From Staphylococcus hsinchuensis (GTDB lineage: Bacteria > Bacillota > Bacilli > Staphylococcales > Staphylococcaceae), in the NCBI RefSeq assembly GCF_038789205.1, contig NZ_CP128355.1, positions 496,001-560,000 of the forward strand: DNA of 64,000 bases, read 5' to 3'. Shown here one piece after another: positions 1-7,745 of the stretch. The position numbers were made by a program, and so were the translations under genes. The notes beneath the pieces were generated by a model, which did no database searches, was not told where the DNA came from, and worked only from the letters and a program-made list of their open reading frames with translations. Numbering within the stretch: position 1 is the first letter of the stretch; each line of letters opens with the position of its first letter.

Positions 1-2314
1 CTGAGTCGCTCGCGCTTACTGACGCTGAATCTGATGCACTTGTTGACGCTGAGTCTGATGCACTTACTGATGTTGAATCTGATGCGCTTGTTGACGCTGA
101 GTCTGATGCACTTACTGATGTTGAATCGCTCGCGCTTACTGATGTTGAATCAGATGCACTTACTGATGTTGAATCAGATGCGCTTTGTGAGTTCGCAGTA
201 CTTGTTGACGCACTTTGTGAGTTCGCAGTACTTGTTGACGCACTTTGTGAGTTCGCAGTACTTGTTGACGCACTTTGTGAGTTCGCAGTACTTGTTGACG
301 CGCTTTGTGAGTTCGCAGTACTTGTTGACGCACTTTGTGAGTTCGCAGTACTTGTTGACGCACTTTGTGAGTTCGCAGTACTTGTTGACGCGCTTTGTGA
401 GTTCGCAGTACTTGTTGACGCGCTTTGTGAGTTCGCAGTACTTGTTGACGCACTTTGTGAGTTCGCAGTACTTGTTGACGCACTTTGTGAGTTCGCAGTA
501 CTTGTTGACGCACTTTGTGAGTTCGCAGTACTTGTTGACGCGCTTTGTGAGTTCGCAGTACTTGTTGACGCGCTTTGTGAGTTTGCAGTACTTGTTGACG
601 CACTAGTTGGATCTGTTACAGTCACTTTTTGACCATTAAAGAAGTTTGTCCCACCTGTCACAGATGTAGAGTATGGGTTAAATGTAAAAGAAGTGTCTCC
701 ACTAGAATTGATAGGAACTGTCCAAGTTGTGGTTAAACCATATCCTTGTTTAGCTTGGGATCCATTCATTTGGTAGCCGTTTGCCCAAGTATATCCACTA
801 CCCTGTTTGTTTATATTAGTTGTGTTTGCTCTTGGATTACTAACTTGAGCACCTGTTGAATCGGTAATATAACTTGTCGCTGTTGAAGGTGTTCCATATG
901 CACTGCCTAGTGTAAACATCGGTTGATAAGTTGTTCCTGTGTTGTATATTGCATAACTATTAGACAATGCTGTAGGTTTTTCAACCGTCGTAGTAGCAGG
1001 ATTATCATAAGTAACTGTATACGTAAAAGTCATAGACGTTCCATTATTAACAGTTGTTAATTTATAATAAATTGGAATGTTATAATTTGTATCAGTCCCT
1101 GCACCTGTATAAGTATTTGTTGTTGAAGTTGCTGCTGCTGCTGCGAATGTAGTTACAGCCATCCTACTAAATGTACGTAATGGAGTTGTCGAAGTACTCG
1201 TTGAATTATCGCTACTTTGAACTATAGATGATCCTAATTCTGTACTTGCAGTACTGTCTTTACTTTCTGTACTTGCAGTACTGTCTTTACTTTCTGTACT
1301 TGCAGTACTGTCTTTACTTTCTGTACTTGCAGTACTGTCTTTACTTTCTGTACTTGCAGCACTGTCTTTACTTTCTGTACTTGCAGTACTGTCTTTACTT
1401 TCTGTACTTGCAGTACTGTCTTTACTTTCTGTACTTGCAGTACTGTCTTTACTTTCTGTACTTGCAGTACTGTCTTTACTTTCTGTACTTGCAGTACTGT
1501 CTTTACTTTCTGTACTTGCAGCACTGTCTTTACTTTCTGTACTTGCAGCACTGTCTTTACTTTCTGTACTTGCAGCACTGTCTTTACTTTCTGTACTTGC
1601 AGCACTGTCTTTACTTTCTGTACTTGCAGCACTGTCTTTACTTTCTGTACTTGCAGCACTGTCTTTACTTTCTGTACTTGCAGCACTGTCTTTACTTTCT
1701 GTACTTGCAGCACTGTCTTTACTTTCTGTACTTGCAGTACTGTCTTTACTTTCTGTACTTGCAGTACTGTCTTTACTTTCTGTACTTGCAGTACTGTCTT
1801 TACTTTCTGTACTTGCAGTACTGTCTTTACTTTCTGTACTTGCAGTACTGTCTTTACTTTCTGTACTTGCAGTACTGTCTTTACTTTCTGTACTTGCAGT
1901 ACTGTCTTTACTTTCTGTACTTGCAGTACTGTCTTTACTTTCTGTACTTGCAGTACTGTCTTTACTTTCTGTAGTAGATGTTTGATCACCTACGGTAGTA
2001 CTATTAGAACTTATTTCAGAAGTTACAGGTGTTTCCGATGCAGCAAATACTTCGTGGTTATTTAACATGTTGAAAGTAAATGCTCCACCTACTAAAGCTG
2101 ATGTTTTCAACGCATTTTTTTTGAATTTTGATTTTTGAGAATTCAATTCTTCACCAATAGACACTTTTTGACCTGCAAAAGGTAAACCCATCACTCTCAT
2201 TAGTTGTATTTCTCTAATTCCAGCTTTAACCCAATTCTTTCCAGATTTGTATAGTCGCACTCTCGCTTTTTCTTCTGCAAAACTCTCATTTAATTTTTGG
2301 TTTTTATTCGACAT
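1..2314 (-). CDS. sraP: SraP-like serine-rich repeat adhesin (5' part)
   Basis: The minus-strand frame is open from an ATG at 2314, preceded by GGAGGAAAAT, to the window edge, so the C-terminus is missing. The N-terminus carries the KxYKxGKxW-type long signal (RLYKSGKNWVKAG), the mark of cargo for the accessory SecA2/SecY2 system. Next come about 27 copies of a 9-residue STESKDSTA-type repeat (about 1234-1974), a non-repeat region of about 200 residues that should be the ligand-binding part (about 605-1230), then about 14 copies of a 10-residue STSTANSQSA-type repeat and irregular SASDSTSTS repeats. Known SRR adhesins are O-glycosylated and bind platelets or salivary proteins; the ligand here is inferred. 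The glycosylation and secretion genes would lie beyond the left edge. Confidence 0.93.
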   Translation of the reverse strand, partial: MSNKNQKLNESFAEEKARVRLYKSGKNWVKAGIREIQLMRVMGLPFAGQKVSIGEELNSQKSKFKKNALKTSALVGGAFTFNMLNNHEVFAASETPVTSEISSNSTTVGDQTSTTESKDSTASTESKDSTASTESKDSTASTESKDSTASTESKDSTASTESKDSTASTESKDSTASTESKDSTASTESKDSTASTESKDSAASTESKDSAASTESKDSAASTESKDSAASTESKDSAASTESKDSAASTESKDSAASTESKDSAASTESKDSTASTESKDSTASTESKDSTASTESKDSTASTESKDSTASTESKDSAASTESKDSTASTESKDSTASTESKDSTASTESKDSTASTELGSSIVQSSDNSTSTSTTPLRTFSRMAVTTFAAAAATSTTNTYTGAGTDTNYNIPIYYKLTTVNNGTSMTFTYTVTYDNPATTTVEKPTALSNSYAIYNTGTTYQPMFTLGSAYGTPSTATSYITDSTGAQVSNPRANTTNINKQGSGYTWANGYQMNGSQAKQGYGLTTTWTVPINSSGDTSFTFNPYSTSVTGGTNFFNGQKVTVTDPTSASTSTANSQSASTSTANSQSASTSTANSQSASTSTANSQSASTSTANSQSASTSTANSQSASTSTANSQSASTSTANSQSASTSTANSQSASTSTANSQSASTSTANSQSASTSTANSQSASTSTANSQSASTSTANSQSASDSTSVSASDSTSVSASDSTSVSASDSASTSASDSTSVSASDSASTSASDSASVSASDS
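180..605. repeat. 30-bp tandem repeat in the adhesin gene
   Basis: About 14 near-identical 30-bp units, each coding STSTANSQSA on the minus strand. Variation is mostly a G/A difference at one position. This is the start of the second serine-rich region. Confidence 0.95.
1234..1974. repeat. 27-bp tandem repeat in the adhesin gene
   Basis: About 27 units of 27 bp encode a nine-residue Ser/Thr repeat. A block of consecutive units in the middle shares one T-to-C variant (GCAG-CACTG instead of GCAG-TACTG on plus), which suggests recent block duplication. Confidence 0.95.
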
Positions 2315-2422
2315 ATTTTCCTCCATTACTTGAAATTTACTTGCAGTATAATGATTTATTATCTGAATTTTTTGTTTTTAATACTTGTATGATTTTAACA
2401 TCAAAAACATGGTAGTACAATT

Positions 2423-2570
2423 GGTTCTGTTGCAAAGTTAAAATTATATGCACATCTATACAAAACTATAAAAGCAAATATTGTTTTAACAGTAAAGAGT
2501 TTTGTTAGTATTAATTTTTTTTCGTTTTTCAGTATAAATATTACATGATTTTTAACTTTGCAACAGAACC
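2423..2570. mobile_element. 148-bp mini-IS/MITE with IS431-type ends (copy 1)
   Basis: Starts GGTTCTGTTGCAAAGTTAAA and ends in its inverted complement, so it has about 21-bp terminal repeats of the IS431/IS257 type. The AT-rich interior has no transposase and does not match the 790-bp IS431 copies in this window. It appears identical to the copy at 6632-6779, in the same orientation. No 8-bp target duplication is seen: the left flank is GTACAATT and the right flank AAAAAGTC. Movement, if any, would need an IS6-family transposase in trans. Confidence 0.85.
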
Positions 2571-2572
2571 AA

Positions 2573-3250
2573 AAAGTCTATATTGAGTATGACAAAGTAA
2601 AAGCAGATGCGTGGGATAGACGTAATATGCGTGTTGAATTTAATCCAAATAAACTTACACATGAAGAAATGCTTTGGTTAAAACAAAATATTATCGACTA
2701 CATGGAAGATGACGGTTTTACAAGATTAGATTTAGCCTTTGATTTTGAAGATGATTTGAGCGATTACTATGCAATGACTGATAAAGCAGTTAAGAAAACT
2801 ATTTTTTATGGTCGTAATGGCAAGCCAGAAACAAAATATTTTGGCGTTCGGGATAGTGATAGATTTATTAGAATTTATAATAAAAAACAAGAACGTAAAG
2901 ATAATGCAGATGTTGAAGTTATGTCTGAACATCTATGGCGTGTAGAAGTTGAATTAAAAAGAGATATGGTTGATTACTGGAATGATTGTTTTAATGATTT
3001 ACATATTTTAAAACCTGCGTGGACTACTTTAGCAAAAATTAATGAGCAAGCTATGGTTTATACTTTGTTGCATGAAGAAAGTATGTGGGGAAAGCTAAGT
3101 AAGAATACTAAGACTAAATTTAAAAAATTGATTAGAGAAATATCTCCAATTGATTTAACGGAATTAATGAAATCGACTTTAAAAGCGAACGAAAAACAAT
3201 TGCAAAAGCAGATTGATTTTTGGCAGCATGATTTTAGTTTTTGGAAATAG
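2573..3250 (+). pseudogene. rep: pT181-family Rep initiator, N-terminally truncated
   Basis: Encodes about 226 residues that match the C-terminal two thirds of RepC/RepD-type rolling-circle initiators (family length about 314). The catalytic-tyrosine region [15 protein letters not shown] is present and the family C-terminus ([10 protein letters not shown]) is intact. The N-terminal 85-90 residues are replaced by the 148-bp mini-IS. A TTG at 2558 inside the element keeps the frame open, but there is no proper start. In pT181 the double-strand origin lies in the 5' part of rep, so it is probably lost too. The segment around [16 protein letters not shown] is the origin-specificity region of the family. 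Confidence 0.88.
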
Positions 3251-3322
3251 TTAAATTATTTTAGTTCTATATTATGATAGTATTTATTTTTAGAAGAAAA
3301 TATTTAAAAAGGGGATTTTTAG

Positions 3323-3934
3323 ATGAATGCAAAAAAGATTTTCATATTAGTAGTGATTTCCTTTTTATTACTTGGTTTAACTGCTTGTGGTAACTCTGGA
3401 GAAACGTCAAAAAAGGAAACTTCGAATAAAAAAAATGAACTACCTACAATACCTAAAAAGGTGTTTTCATCTGACGAAAATAATAAAAAAATTAGTAAAA
3501 AAGAAATTAGAAGTAGTATCTCAGAATATTTAGATACATATCATGCGTTATTCAAGAATATAGAACATTTAAGTAGTAAAGATAAATTGAATAAGAGCGA
3601 GTTAAAAAAATTAAACGATCTAACTGAAATGAATAATAAGAACGATAATAATTTTTCTAACTATGTAAAAAATAATGATTTACCAAAGGGATATAAAGAT
3701 GGTTCTCTTAAAACTAAGGATTATGTAACATCTTCTAATCAATATCTAAAAAAATTAAATAATCAAGTTCAAAAAATAAATAAAAATTCTGATTCAGATA
3801 ATCTATCAACAAAAGATATAGCTAAAATAGATAGAATTAATAAACAATATAAAAAAGAAGTAAATGGTAAGAAGCAAAAAGAAGTAGAAAAATTCTTAAG
3901 AGATAAGAATATTAAAACTAAGGCGTTTAAATAA
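3323..3934 (+). CDS. Small plasmid-type lipoprotein, function unknown
   Basis: 203 aa. ATG after an AAAGGGG ribosome site. A Lys-rich n-region, a hydrophobic stretch and a lipobox LTAC-G at about residues 18-23 mark a membrane-anchored lipoprotein. The rest is highly charged, Lys/Asn-rich and probably helical, with no motif I recognise. It sits between rep and mob, where cryptic staphylococcal plasmids often carry such a gene. No function is claimed. Confidence 0.8.
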   Translation: MNAKKIFILVVISFLLLGLTACGNSGETSKKETSNKKNELPTIPKKVFSSDENNKKISKKEIRSSISEYLDTYHALFKNIEHLSSKDKLNKSELKKLNDLTEMNNKNDNNFSNYVKNNDLPKGYKDGSLKTKDYVTSSNQYLKKLNNQVQKINKNSDSDNLSTKDIAKIDRINKQYKKEVNGKKQKEVEKFLRDKNIKTKAFK

Positions 3935-4072
3935 ATTATTTTTAGAATTTATGAATATATAGCAACCACCATTTTTGGTTGCTGGGGTTTTCGGTTTTGA
4001 ACTTATGGACTGACTTGTTCAGTCCATTTTTTGCGTAAGCAAAAACATGCCTCGCAGAGCACACGATTTAAC

Positions 4073-4110
4073 GACTTATAAAATAAGTCTAGTGTGTTTA
4101 TACTTAATAG
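4073..4110 (+). other. oriT of MobV type
   Basis: Just upstream of the relaxase are 7-bp inverted repeats GACTTAT (4073-4079) and ATAAGTC (4083-4089). They are followed directly by TAGTGTGTTTATACTT, which resembles the nick region TAGTGTG/TTA of pMV158/pT181-type MobV plasmids. The exact nick site is inferred from that family. Confidence 0.75.
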
Positions 4111-4152
4111 AAATAAAGTCCTTAAAAACATAATGAGTGGAGGGAATTTAAT

Positions 4153-5703
4153 ATGTCTTATTCCATAATTCGAGTTGCTAAAGTCAAAGGAAAAACAAAT
4201 ACAACAGGTATTCAAAAACATGTACAAAGAGAAAATAAAAACTATGAAAATTTAGATATAGATTTAGAAAAATCATATTTAAATTATGATTTAGTTAATG
4301 ATGAGCCGATTGAATTTAATTCGATGATTGATGAAAAAATTGAAGAAAATTATACAGGCAATAGAAAAATACGAAGTGATGCAGTTAAACATGTTGATGG
4401 CATTATTACGTCAGATAATGAATTTTTTGATTTTAAGTCACAAGAACAAATACAGGCCTTTTTTGAAGATTCAAAGCAATTTCTAGAAGATGAGTACGGA
4501 AAAGATAATTTACTCTATGCAACCGTTCATATGGACGAGAAAACCCCACATATGCATTATGGTGTTGTGCCAATTACAGATGATGGTCGTTTAAGTGCTA
4601 AAGATGTTGTTGGGAATAAAAAAGCTTTAACGGAATTTCAAGATAGATTTAATCAATACTTGAATGATAAAGGGCATAATTTAGAGCGTGGAGAATCCAA
4701 ACATAAAACAGAGCGTAAGCATAAGCAGGTTGAAAGATATAAGAGTGAAACGCAATATCATGAGAAAGAGAAAAATAAAGCTAGAAGATTAGCTACGCAT
4801 GCTGAAAAACAAGTATCTGATAAGAACAAATTGCTAAGACATTATGACGAAGAATTGCAACCGATGAAAAAACAATATGACGAGATGAAAAATGAAGTTG
4901 ATGATTGGGAGAAAGTTAAAATACCGAAATTGAAACAGAAAGTGAAAGAATTAAATAATCAAAATGCTCAAGAGTCTCGAAAAATAGATGATTTAAAACA
5001 GAAACAAGATGACCTTATAAGCACATTTGAGAAGATAGATAGTGATATCGAGAAATATAAAGAGCAAAGAGAGCATGAGAAGGCACTGAGAGACCAAATA
5101 AGAGCTGATAAAGAAAAAGAAGAAGAACAATACCAAAATTTAGTGAAAGTCCTAAATGAGCCTATAAATGACGAATATGAGCATGAATATAAAAAGCCGA
5201 GTATATTTTCAAAAGAGAAAGAGCCAACAGGTAAGGTAATTATTTCTGAAGATGATTATAAAATACTTAAACAACGATCAGCGTTAGCTGCTCGTTTAGA
5301 ACCAACATTCACAGAATTAAACTCAGGAAAAGAACGTAAGCAAGATAAAGAGCATATTAGTCGTTTACAGGATGAAAATTCAAAACTTAAGAAACAAAAT
5401 AAAAAAGTAGCAAATGAACGTGATGAAGTGATAAGAGAGCATAAATCAGATATAAGTCTTGTGAAAAGTGGATGTAAAATAATCAAACAAGCAGTTGGGG
5501 AAGATGTTTATCATAAAGGGATTAATATGATTGATAATAAAGTTAAAAGTAATTTTAAAGATAAATACAGAGAAATGGTTATTGTTGATGACAATGATAA
5601 ACGTATGTTCCAACGAAAAGATAACGAAGTGAAACGTATGCAATTTGAGAATAGTAAGATGCGTAGTAAAGGCAAAGGTAAAGGTTTTGATTTGGATAGA
5701 TAA
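4153..5703 (+). CDS. mob: MobV-family relaxase (Pre/Mob)
   Basis: 516 aa; ATG preceded by GGAGGGAATTTAAT. Relaxases of this family nick oriT and lead the strand during mobilisation by a helper conjugative plasmid. The N-terminal domain (about 1-200) shows the MobV start [12 protein letters not shown] and the metal-binding motif [10 protein letters not shown] at 126-135. The rest, to about residue 330 and again about 400-440, is highly charged coiled coil, as usual for Mob proteins. Full family length and apparently intact. The cognate oriT is 50-80 bp upstream. A hairpin terminator follows. Confidence 0.93.
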   Translation: MSYSIIRVAKVKGKTNTTGIQKHVQRENKNYENLDIDLEKSYLNYDLVNDEPIEFNSMIDEKIEENYTGNRKIRSDAVKHVDGIITSDNEFFDFKSQEQIQAFFEDSKQFLEDEYGKDNLLYATVHMDEKTPHMHYGVVPITDDGRLSAKDVVGNKKALTEFQDRFNQYLNDKGHNLERGESKHKTERKHKQVERYKSETQYHEKEKNKARRLATHAEKQVSDKNKLLRHYDEELQPMKKQYDEMKNEVDDWEKVKIPKLKQKVKELNNQNAQESRKIDDLKQKQDDLISTFEKIDSDIEKYKEQREHEKALRDQIRADKEKEEEQYQNLVKVLNEPINDEYEHEYKKPSIFSKEKEPTGKVIISEDDYKILKQRSALAARLEPTFTELNSGKERKQDKEHISRLQDENSKLKKQNKKVANERDEVIREHKSDISLVKSGCKIIKQAVGEDVYHKGINMIDNKVKSNFKDKYREMVIVDDNDKRMFQRKDNEVKRMQFENSKMRSKGKGKGFDLDR

Positions 5704-5705
5704 AA

Positions 5706-5748
5706 ATAAGGCTTTTAACAGAAATAATTAATCCGTTAAAAGCCTTAT
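5706..5748 (+). terminator. Hairpin terminator after mob
   Basis: Arms ATAAGGCTTTTAAC (5706-5719) and GTTAAAAGCCTTAT (5735-5748) are perfectly complementary around a 15-base loop. A second hairpin follows (GAAATCAT 5763-5770 with ATGATTTC 5777-5784). Confidence 0.75.
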
Positions 5749-5888
5749 TAACGCTTATAAAAGAAATCATTGATTGATGATTTCTGAAGGAGAAGCCGTC
5801 ACTTCTCATTGCTATATTAATATTATAACAGGTATTTAAAATTTAAATAGTTCTTGTGATAAAGTTTGTTAAAAAAGGAGGTATTAAT

Positions 5889-6194
5889 TTGATATTTATA
5901 TATATAATATTTTCGGCTATTTTACTTTATTACGCTTTAAAATATGGAATTAGAAATGGTTTGGTTGACCTTGAAGCGAATAAAGACGGCTTAGTTTACT
6001 ATAAAAAAAGCGCTAGTTTACTTGAAGAGATAGGAAATATTTATAGTAGAGTTTCTACATCTAAATCTAAAGAAGCGAAAGCTATCTATAATGAGGCTTT
6101 TGACATATTGCTTTCTGAAAAAAAACCGAAAATTATATTTAAAGAATTAACTGAGAAGAAAGAAGAAATTTTTAAATTAAGTATAGATGATTAA
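5889..6194 (+). CDS. Small membrane-anchored plasmid protein, unknown
   Basis: 101 aa from a TTG placed 6 bases after AAAGGAGG; an in-frame GTG at 5856 lacks such a site. One N-terminal membrane segment (about residues 1-17, IFIYIIFSAILLYYAL) is followed by a charged helical tail rich in Glu/Lys. No family recognised. A stretch of about 35 bp just upstream (5829-5866) recurs inverted at about 7760-7797 ahead of a second small membrane gene. Confidence 0.6.
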   Translation: MIFIYIIFSAILLYYALKYGIRNGLVDLEANKDGLVYYKKSASLLEEIGNIYSRVSTSKSKEAKAIYNEAFDILLSEKKPKIIFKELTEKKEEIFKLSIDD

Positions 6195-6244
6195 CTAGCT
6201 TTAAATGACGCATTTATGCCGAGAAAATTTATTGAAGTTGAGAA

Positions 6245-6333
6245 GAACCCTTAACTAAACTTGCAGACGAATGTCGGCATAGCGTGAGCTATTAAGCCGA
6301 CCATTCGACAAGTTTTGGGATTGTTAAGGGTTC
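6245..6333. other. ssoA-like single-strand origin
   Basis: Long imperfect hairpin. The outer arms are GAACCCTTAAC (6245-6255) and GTTAAGGGTTC (6323-6333), with inner stems around CTTGCAGACGAATG and CATTCGACAAG. An exposed TAGCGT at 6280-6285 is the CS-6 consensus of staphylococcal ssoA origins. ssoA recruits host RNA polymerase to start lagging-strand synthesis of rolling-circle plasmids. Confidence 0.75.
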
Positions 6334-6467
6334 CGAGGCTCAACGTCAATAAAGCAATTGGAATAAAGCAACAAAATTTAAGTTCCCGTACCGACAGATT
6401 TTAAGTTCCTTGATGTAACTTGCTTTATAGATAATTTTAATTTTGATTATGTAATAAGTTTTGGTAC

Positions 6468-6578
6468 TAAAAAAGACCTGATCTAATTAGACCAAGTCTT
6501 TTGATAGTGTTATATTAATATCAAAATAAAAAGAAGTCGCTCACTCCCTCGCCAAAGTTTGTGATAGCGACTTACCTT
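6468..6578. other. Two hairpins at the end of the plasmid segment
   Basis: A stem with arms AAAAAGACCTGATC and GACCAAGTCTTTT near 6469-6503 looks like a factor-independent terminator. A second stem pairs AAGTCGCT (about 6533-6540) with AGCGACTT (about 6567-6574). Apart from ssoA, I see no gene between 6195 and 6631. Confidence 0.5.
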
Positions 6579-6631
6579 AAAGAAAAACAGTTGATGTTTT
6601 TGTTCTTAATTTGTATATCTAGATATTAAAC

Positions 6632-6779
6632 GGTTCTGTTGCAAAGTTAAAATTATATGCACATCTATACAAAACTATAAAAGCAAATATTGTTTTAACA
6701 GTAAAGAGTTTTGTTAGTATTAATTTTTTTTCGTTTTTCAGTATAAATATTACATGATTTTTAACTTTGCAACAGAACC
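6632..6779. mobile_element. 148-bp mini-IS/MITE with IS431-type ends (copy 2)
   Basis: Same length and, by eye, the same sequence as 2423-2570, in direct orientation. The flanks TATTAAAC (left) and CCAATTTG (right) do not match each other or the flanks of copy 1 as an 8-bp duplication. Together the two copies border the plasmid segment and could recombine to release it as a circle. Confidence 0.85.
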
Positions 6780-6909
6780 CCAATTTGTCTATGGGCACTA
6801 CATAAAAAGAACTCATAATTAAACAAAGTTTAACTATTATAGTCACGAAAAAAAGAGTTGGTGTTTTAAATTTCGAATTTGATAAAGCGATAACTTCAGA
6901 TGAATTTTA

Positions 6910-6937
6910 TGTAATATTTTTGTAATAATTTTGTAAT
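6910..6937 (+). promoter_or_regulatory. WalR-like site array upstream of the IsaB-like gene
   Basis: Three TGTAAT hexamers at 6910, 6921 and 6932 are spaced exactly 11 bp apart. This forms two overlapping matches to the WalR consensus (TGTWAH, 5 bases, TGTWAH). A fourth TGTAAT lies at 6963-6968. The region is AT-rich, so binding is an inference. Confidence 0.55.
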
Positions 6938-7006
6938 AATTGATGAATTTTCGTGATATCTTTGTAATAATGATAGATGAATTATAAATAATTAGGAGGG
7001 TTTTTT

Positions 7007-7492
7007 ATGAAGAAATTTTCTAAAATTGTTCTAGCTAGTGGTATTGTTTTGGGTTTCTCTGTAACGCCCGAACTATTTAATGCAACGGAAGCACAGGCGC
7101 AAGAGTCTATTGAACCTTATTATAATTATGACGGTTATACTGCGTATCAAAGTGGATTTATATTAGACAAAAATTTCAAAGAGTCATTGAAATACGATAA
7201 TTTTACTATCAACGGCTATCAAATATCAAAGAATCCAACCGGTGACAATCGAATAAATTTATACGATCAAACACTTTATGGTGTATCTGAGAATAAAGCT
7301 AATGGTGTTTTCTTCTCTCTCGATGGAAAATCTATTAATAAAAATACTTTAACTCAAAATTATGGCCAACCAAATTCTTACTCTCCTACTTCAGCATGGG
7401 GTGAAGTATATAAGTACAAAATTGGTAATAAAGATGTGAGATTTTATATTTATAATGGCTATGTGAATAAATGTCAAATTATGAGTGAATAA
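7007..7492 (+). CDS. IsaB-like secreted antigen
   Basis: 161 aa; ATG after TAGGAGGGTTTTTT. A Sec signal peptide ends near ATEAQA-Q at about residue 31. The mature start IEPYYNYDGYTAYQSGFILDKNF closely follows IsaB (immunodominant staphylococcal antigen B), as do the phrases KYDNFTINGYQI and YDQTLYGVS. IsaB is a small secreted or surface protein reported to bind nucleic acid. Length is close to the family (about 175). It lies alone inside the island, with WalR-like hexamers upstream and its own terminator, so it may be a horizontally carried paralogue. Confidence 0.8.
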   Translation: MKKFSKIVLASGIVLGFSVTPELFNATEAQAQESIEPYYNYDGYTAYQSGFILDKNFKESLKYDNFTINGYQISKNPTGDNRINLYDQTLYGVSENKANGVFFSLDGKSINKNTLTQNYGQPNSYSPTSAWGEVYKYKIGNKDVRFYIYNGYVNKCQIMSE

Positions 7493-7507
7493 GATATTTT
7501 AGGTATA

Positions 7508-7550
7508 AAACGTGAGGTAAGTTGCAAGTTCTCTTACTTCACGTTTTTTT
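7508..7550 (+). terminator. Terminator of the IsaB-like gene
   Basis: Arms AAACGTGAGGTAAG (7508-7521) and CTTACTTCACGTTT (7533-7546) with one mismatch, followed by a T-run. Confidence 0.85.
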
Positions 7551-7580
7551 ATTTAAAGTGAATAAAAACAAATGCATAGT

Positions 7581-7745
7581 CTAATCAAAGATTCGCATTA
7601 AAGTCATAATAATCGTTAACAAACAAGCAAGTAATATAACTAACTTCCCTTTTTCCGTCTTTTCGTTCCCTTTTCTATATTCTCTCATCGCAAATAACTA
7701 AGAAAGAATAACTAAAATCCCTAAAATAATACTTATAATTTTCAC
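7581..7745 (-). pseudogene. 54-codon membrane protein gene with in-frame TAG
   Basis: Reading from GTG at 7745, the frame gives MKIISIILGILVILS, a TAG at 7700-7698, then LFAMREYRKGNEK and a second membrane segment (KLVILLACLLTIIMTLM) to a natural stop. The stop most simply arose from TGG (Trp). The upstream bases 7760-7797 match, inverted, those ahead of the plasmid gene at 5889. Function unknown. Confidence 0.5.

Larger units (their letters stand above)
2571..6631. mobile_element. Integrated pT181-type rolling-circle plasmid segment
   Basis: This 4.06-kb block between two identical direct 148-bp elements holds a pT181-family rep fragment, a lipoprotein, a MobV oriT and relaxase, a small membrane protein and an ssoA-like origin. 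That is the gene content of a small staphylococcal plasmid. I infer a cointegrate, or recombination between two mini-IS copies. The loss of the rep 5' part means autonomous replication is unlikely. Confidence 0.82.

Noticed and set aside
180..605. Regular repeats resembling a CRISPR array
   Set aside because: Units are contiguous and identical with no spacers, and they code for a Ser-rich protein. No cas genes are present.
34..1989. Long open frames on the plus strand and a second minus frame across the adhesin repeats (for example LQYCLYFLY or KVKTVLQVQ repeats)
   Set aside because: They arise because 27- and 30-bp repeats keep every frame open. Only the frame with the KxYKxGKxW signal and ribosome site is a gene.
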